Part shown: piece after piece, positions 6,946 to 8,502 of the stretch | How the letters are laid out: each line of letters begins with the position of its first letter | How positions within the stretch are numbered: position 1 is the stretch's first letter | Source of the DNA: DATLZB01 sp035574175 | GTDB taxonomy: Bacteria > Pseudomonadota > Alphaproteobacteria > Rhizobiales > Hyphomicrobiaceae | DNA: 8,502 nucleotides | Direction: 5' to 3' | Assembly: GCA_035574175.1 (NCBI GenBank) | Contig: DATLZB010000162.1 | Coordinates: 1 to 8,502, forward strand | The notes under the pieces: generated by a model | What the model saw: only the letters and a program-made list of their open reading frames with translations | Database searches by the model: none | Told to the model about the DNA's origin: nothing | Program-made: the position numbers and the translations under genes

Positions 6946-7443
6946 ATGAGCGGGGGCGAGCGGCAAGAAGGCACACCGGTGATACCAAGGACCCTTGAGC
7001 TTCCCGAGGAATGCCGGGCCGTCAGCGAGGTCCTCGCGCGGGTCGGCGACAAATGGAGTGTGCTGGTCGTGGTCACGCTCGGCGAAGGTCCGAAGCGCTT
7101 CAACGAGCTCAAGCGGGCCCTTGGCAGCATCTCGCAGCGTATGCTCACCTTGACGCTGCGCGGGCTTGAGCGCGACGGGCTCATCACGCGCACGGTTTAC
7201 CCCACGATCCCGCCGCGTGTGGACTATGCGCTGACTCGTCTTGGCCGGTCGCTGCTCGAACCGGTGAGCCGCCTCGGCGACTGGGCGCGCGCAAATCGCC
7301 CTGCGATCGAAGCGGCGCGCCGGCGGTACGACGCTCAGAGAAGCGCCCAACCCGCGGCGCGCACGCCGGCTGCGGGGCAAGCCCTGGAGCGCATCGGCCC
7401 CCGCCAGCGACCGCGCCTCCACCGCGACCCCTTCACGGGTTAG
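6946..7443 (+). CDS. HxlR/DUF24-family winged-helix transcriptional regulator
   Basis: 165 aa. The HxlR family are dimeric winged-helix DNA-binding proteins, several of which (YodB, CatR, QorR types) sense quinones, diamide or aldehydes through an N-terminal cysteine and control neighbouring oxidoreductases. The domain spans about residues 20-120: ECRAVSEVLARVGDKWSVL, then RFNELKRALGSISQRMLTLTLRGLE as the helix-turn-helix, then a wing in RTVYPTIPPRVDYALT. C23 is at the conserved sensing position and is the only cysteine in the protein. The last 40 residues are an Arg/Pro/Ala-rich tail longer than usual for the family. ATG at 6946 is preceded by AAGG at 8 nt. The neighbouring divergent reductase is the probable target (inference); family membership is clear. 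Confidence 0.93.
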   Translation: MSGGERQEGTPVIPRTLELPEECRAVSEVLARVGDKWSVLVVVTLGEGPKRFNELKRALGSISQRMLTLTLRGLERDGLITRTVYPTIPPRVDYALTRLGRSLLEPVSRLGDWARANRPAIEAARRRYDAQRSAQPAARTPAAGQALERIGPRQRPRLHRDPFTG

Positions 7444-7450
7444 AACGAAT

Positions 7451-7477
7451 GTCCTAGCGTTGATCCATGCCTAGGAC
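7451..7477. repeat. Inverted repeat (7-bp perfect arms) between HxlR gene and tag
   Basis: GTCCTAG (7451-7457) and CTAGGAC (7471-7477) are exact reverse complements with 13 nt between them, starting 7 bp after the HxlR stop codon. A second hairpin, GGAC-GTGC-GTCC (7474-7485), shares the right arm and could compete with the first. There is no T-run, so it is a poor intrinsic terminator. It could be a weak terminator, an operator for tag, or chance. The rest of the 171-bp gap (7444-7614) shows no further gene. Confidence 0.4.
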
Positions 7478-7614
7478 GTGCGTCCGAGAGGCCGGGGATA
7501 TCGCGCACGGTGCCCAACTCGCCGGAAGAGCGACGGCTGCCGCCGGGCGGGAGCGCCCCGGCATGCCGTACGAGAGCAGGGACCGCCTGGGGTTCACATG
7601 GGAACCGTAAGAGC

Positions 7615-8226
7615 ATGAACTCCACCATTCAGGGTCCGGACGGCAAGGCGCGCTGCCGGTGGTGTGGCGCTGCTCCCGAGTTCCTCGGCTATCACGACAC
7701 CGAATGGGGTTTTCCCGTCGCCGACGATTATCGCCTGTTCGAGAAACTGAGCTTGGAGGGCTTTCAATCCGGGCTCAGCTGGCGCACCATTCTCGCCAAG
7801 CGCGACAACTTCCGCGCCGCATTCCATGGCTTCGATTTCGACAAGATTGCGCGGTTCACCGGGCGCGATGTCGATCGCCTGCTCGCCAACAAGGGTATCG
7901 TTCGCCACCGCGGCAAGATCGAGGCGGTCCTCAACAATGCGCGCAGGGCCCAGGAGCTCGTTCGCCAGGAAGGTTCCCTTGCGGCCTTCGTGTGGCGCTT
8001 CGAACCTGACGCCGCTCACCTTGCAAAGCCGCAGACGGCCTCGATTTCCAGCGCATCGGTTGCGCTCTCCAAGGAGCTGAAGAAACGAGGCTGGCAATTC
8101 GTCGGGCCGACCACGGTGCACGCATTCATGCAGGCCATGGGGCTGATCAACGATCATGTCGAGGGCTGCGTGATAAGGCCCGAGGTAGAGCGCGCCCGAA
8201 AAGCGTTCAAACGTCCCCTCAAATAG
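7615..8226 (+). CDS. tag: DNA-3-methyladenine glycosylase I
   Basis: 203 aa, a helix-hairpin-helix superfamily base-excision repair enzyme that removes 3-methyladenine from alkylated DNA. The residues known in E. coli Tag are all present. Zinc ligands are C14 (RCRWC), H27 (YHDTEWG), H181 (INDHV) and C185 (EGC). E43 (LFEKLSLEG) and W56 (GLSW) line the base pocket, and the core FVGPTTVHAFMQAMGLINDH is intact. I chose ATG at 7615 because the family begins about ten residues before the first zinc Cys. A GTG at 7510 keeps the frame open but adds 35 low-complexity residues (Pro/Gly/Arg) unlike Tag. The upstream ribosome-binding site is weak (GGGAA, about 10 nt). The C-terminus carries about 15 extra basic residues. 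The gene stands apart from the redox module; alkylation repair next to electrophile defence may be coincidence. Confidence 0.96.
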   Translation: MNSTIQGPDGKARCRWCGAAPEFLGYHDTEWGFPVADDYRLFEKLSLEGFQSGLSWRTILAKRDNFRAAFHGFDFDKIARFTGRDVDRLLANKGIVRHRGKIEAVLNNARRAQELVRQEGSLAAFVWRFEPDAAHLAKPQTASISSASVALSKELKKRGWQFVGPTTVHAFMQAMGLINDHVEGCVIRPEVERARKAFKRPLK

Positions 8227-8227
8227 C

Positions 8228-8360
8228 GGCTTTTTGATCGCAGCGCTGCGAAAACACACCGTCACATGGACGGCTTTCGAGGCCGGTGTCCTCGCCGGCA
8301 ACAACCCCGCCGACGATTTGAGCCGCTTCGATTGCTACCCCGGCGCGCCCGCCGCCTGTC
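8228..8360 (+). pseudogene. Coding-like remnant of unknown gene next to an IS end
   Basis: From about 8228 a plus-strand frame (GGC TTT TTG ATC ...) reads through without a stop to 8410, and up to about 8360 its third positions are strongly C/G as in real genes here. The conceptual peptide includes HTVTWTAFEAGVLAG and FDCYPGAPAACL; I do not recognise the family. There is no convincing start or ribosome-binding site, and the frame then runs into the IS630 end. It may be the remnant of a gene interrupted or deleted by the element, or a chance open stretch in GC-rich DNA. A 14-bp palindrome (8238-8251) lies near its left end. Confidence 0.25.
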
Positions 8361-8361
8361 T

Positions 8362-8502
8362 TAGAGCGGTTCATGTTTTGACGGAAGCATATCCGGCGTT
8401 GGCGAAGTAGTTGCTGCACTCGCTGGGTTGGATAGTGGCGACGAGTGCTCCGATCTGTCGCCACGTGTCCTCGACCGTGCGCCTGTGGGCCCTGCGCATC
8501 CA
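8362..8502 (-). mobile_element. IS630-family insertion sequence, one end (truncated by window)
   Basis: The transposase tail at 8371-8502 marks this as the terminal part of an IS630-type element. IS630 elements insert at and duplicate a TA dinucleotide; a TA at 8362-8363 followed by GAGCGGTTCATG just outside the stop codon is a plausible terminal repeat, because such elements usually end within tens of bases of the transposase stop. The exact boundary is inferred, since the other terminal repeat lies beyond the window. Confidence 0.6.
8371..8502 (-). CDS. IS630-family transposase, C-terminal 43 residues (5' part outside window)
   Basis: The minus-strand frame entering at 8502 reads WMRRAHRRTVEDTWRQIGAL, then continues to ECSNYFANAGYASVKT and a TGA at 8371-8373. 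The pattern RTVE-x-x-W-x-x-I-G followed by P-x-EC-x-NYF-x-x-AGY is the characteristic C-terminus of IS630-family (DDE) transposases. The catalytic DDE residues and the start lie to the right of the window, so whether the gene is intact is unknown. It is convergent with the tag gene. The family is assigned from this tail alone, but the tail is distinctive. Confidence 0.8.
   Translation of the reverse strand, partial: WMRRAHRRTVEDTWRQIGALVATIQPSECSNYFANAGYASVKT

Noticed and set aside
7510..7614. GTG start at 7510 for tag
   Set aside because: It adds 35 low-complexity residues not expected in the family; ATG at 7615 gives the normal N-terminus.
8239..8250. Palindrome CGCAGCGCTGCG after tag as a transcription terminator
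   Set aside because: It is self-complementary with no loop and is followed by A's rather than T's on the plus strand; the T-run lies upstream, so it does not fit an intrinsic terminator for tag.

Overview
The window is chromosomal DNA of a high-GC bacterium, by eye about two-thirds G+C with strongly G/C-ending codons. The proteins look alphaproteobacterial, probably Hyphomicrobiales/Rhizobiales-like: the SMC with a compact hinge, the Tag glycosylase, and the IS630-type transposase tail. The taxon is an inference from protein style, not from a marker gene. No rRNA, tRNA, CRISPR array, phage or plasmid gene was seen.

Layout, left to right. Positions 2-2293 (+) hold the C-terminal two-thirds of the chromosome-segregation ATPase SMC, cut by the left edge. 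Facing it are minus-strand genes. An SDR oxidoreductase (2315-3142) lies directly downstream of a PLP-dependent alpha-oxoamine synthase (3223-4515). Upstream of the synthase is a 262-bp gap (4516-4777) with a possible promoter, a perfect GC-rich hairpin and a long structured inverted repeat. Next come a DEDDh exonuclease (4778-5293), a pirin (about 5339-6244) and a NADPH-dependent FMN/quinone reductase (6316-6894), all minus and probably one transcription unit starting at the reductase. An HxlR-type regulator (6946-7443, +) is divergent from the reductase across 51 bp. DNA-3-methyladenine glycosylase I (tag, 7615-8226, +) follows. The right edge holds a short coding-like remnant and the end of an IS630-family element whose transposase runs off the window.

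Two functional modules stand out. The first is a redox or electrophile-response module: the HxlR regulator has a single cysteine at the family's sensing position, and it is divergent from a flavin/quinone reductase plus a pirin with all four metal ligands. The second is a two-gene cassette, oxoamine synthase plus ketoreductase. Its order matches the chemistry of making a long-chain amino alcohol: decarboxylative condensation of an amino acid with an acyl thioester, then reduction of the 3-keto group, as in sphingoid-base synthesis. The synthase resembles the oxoamine-synthase domains fused to polyketide synthases, so the product cannot be fixed from sequence. This cassette and its structured upstream region are the best candidates for something not yet described. 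The rest is ordinary chromosomal content.
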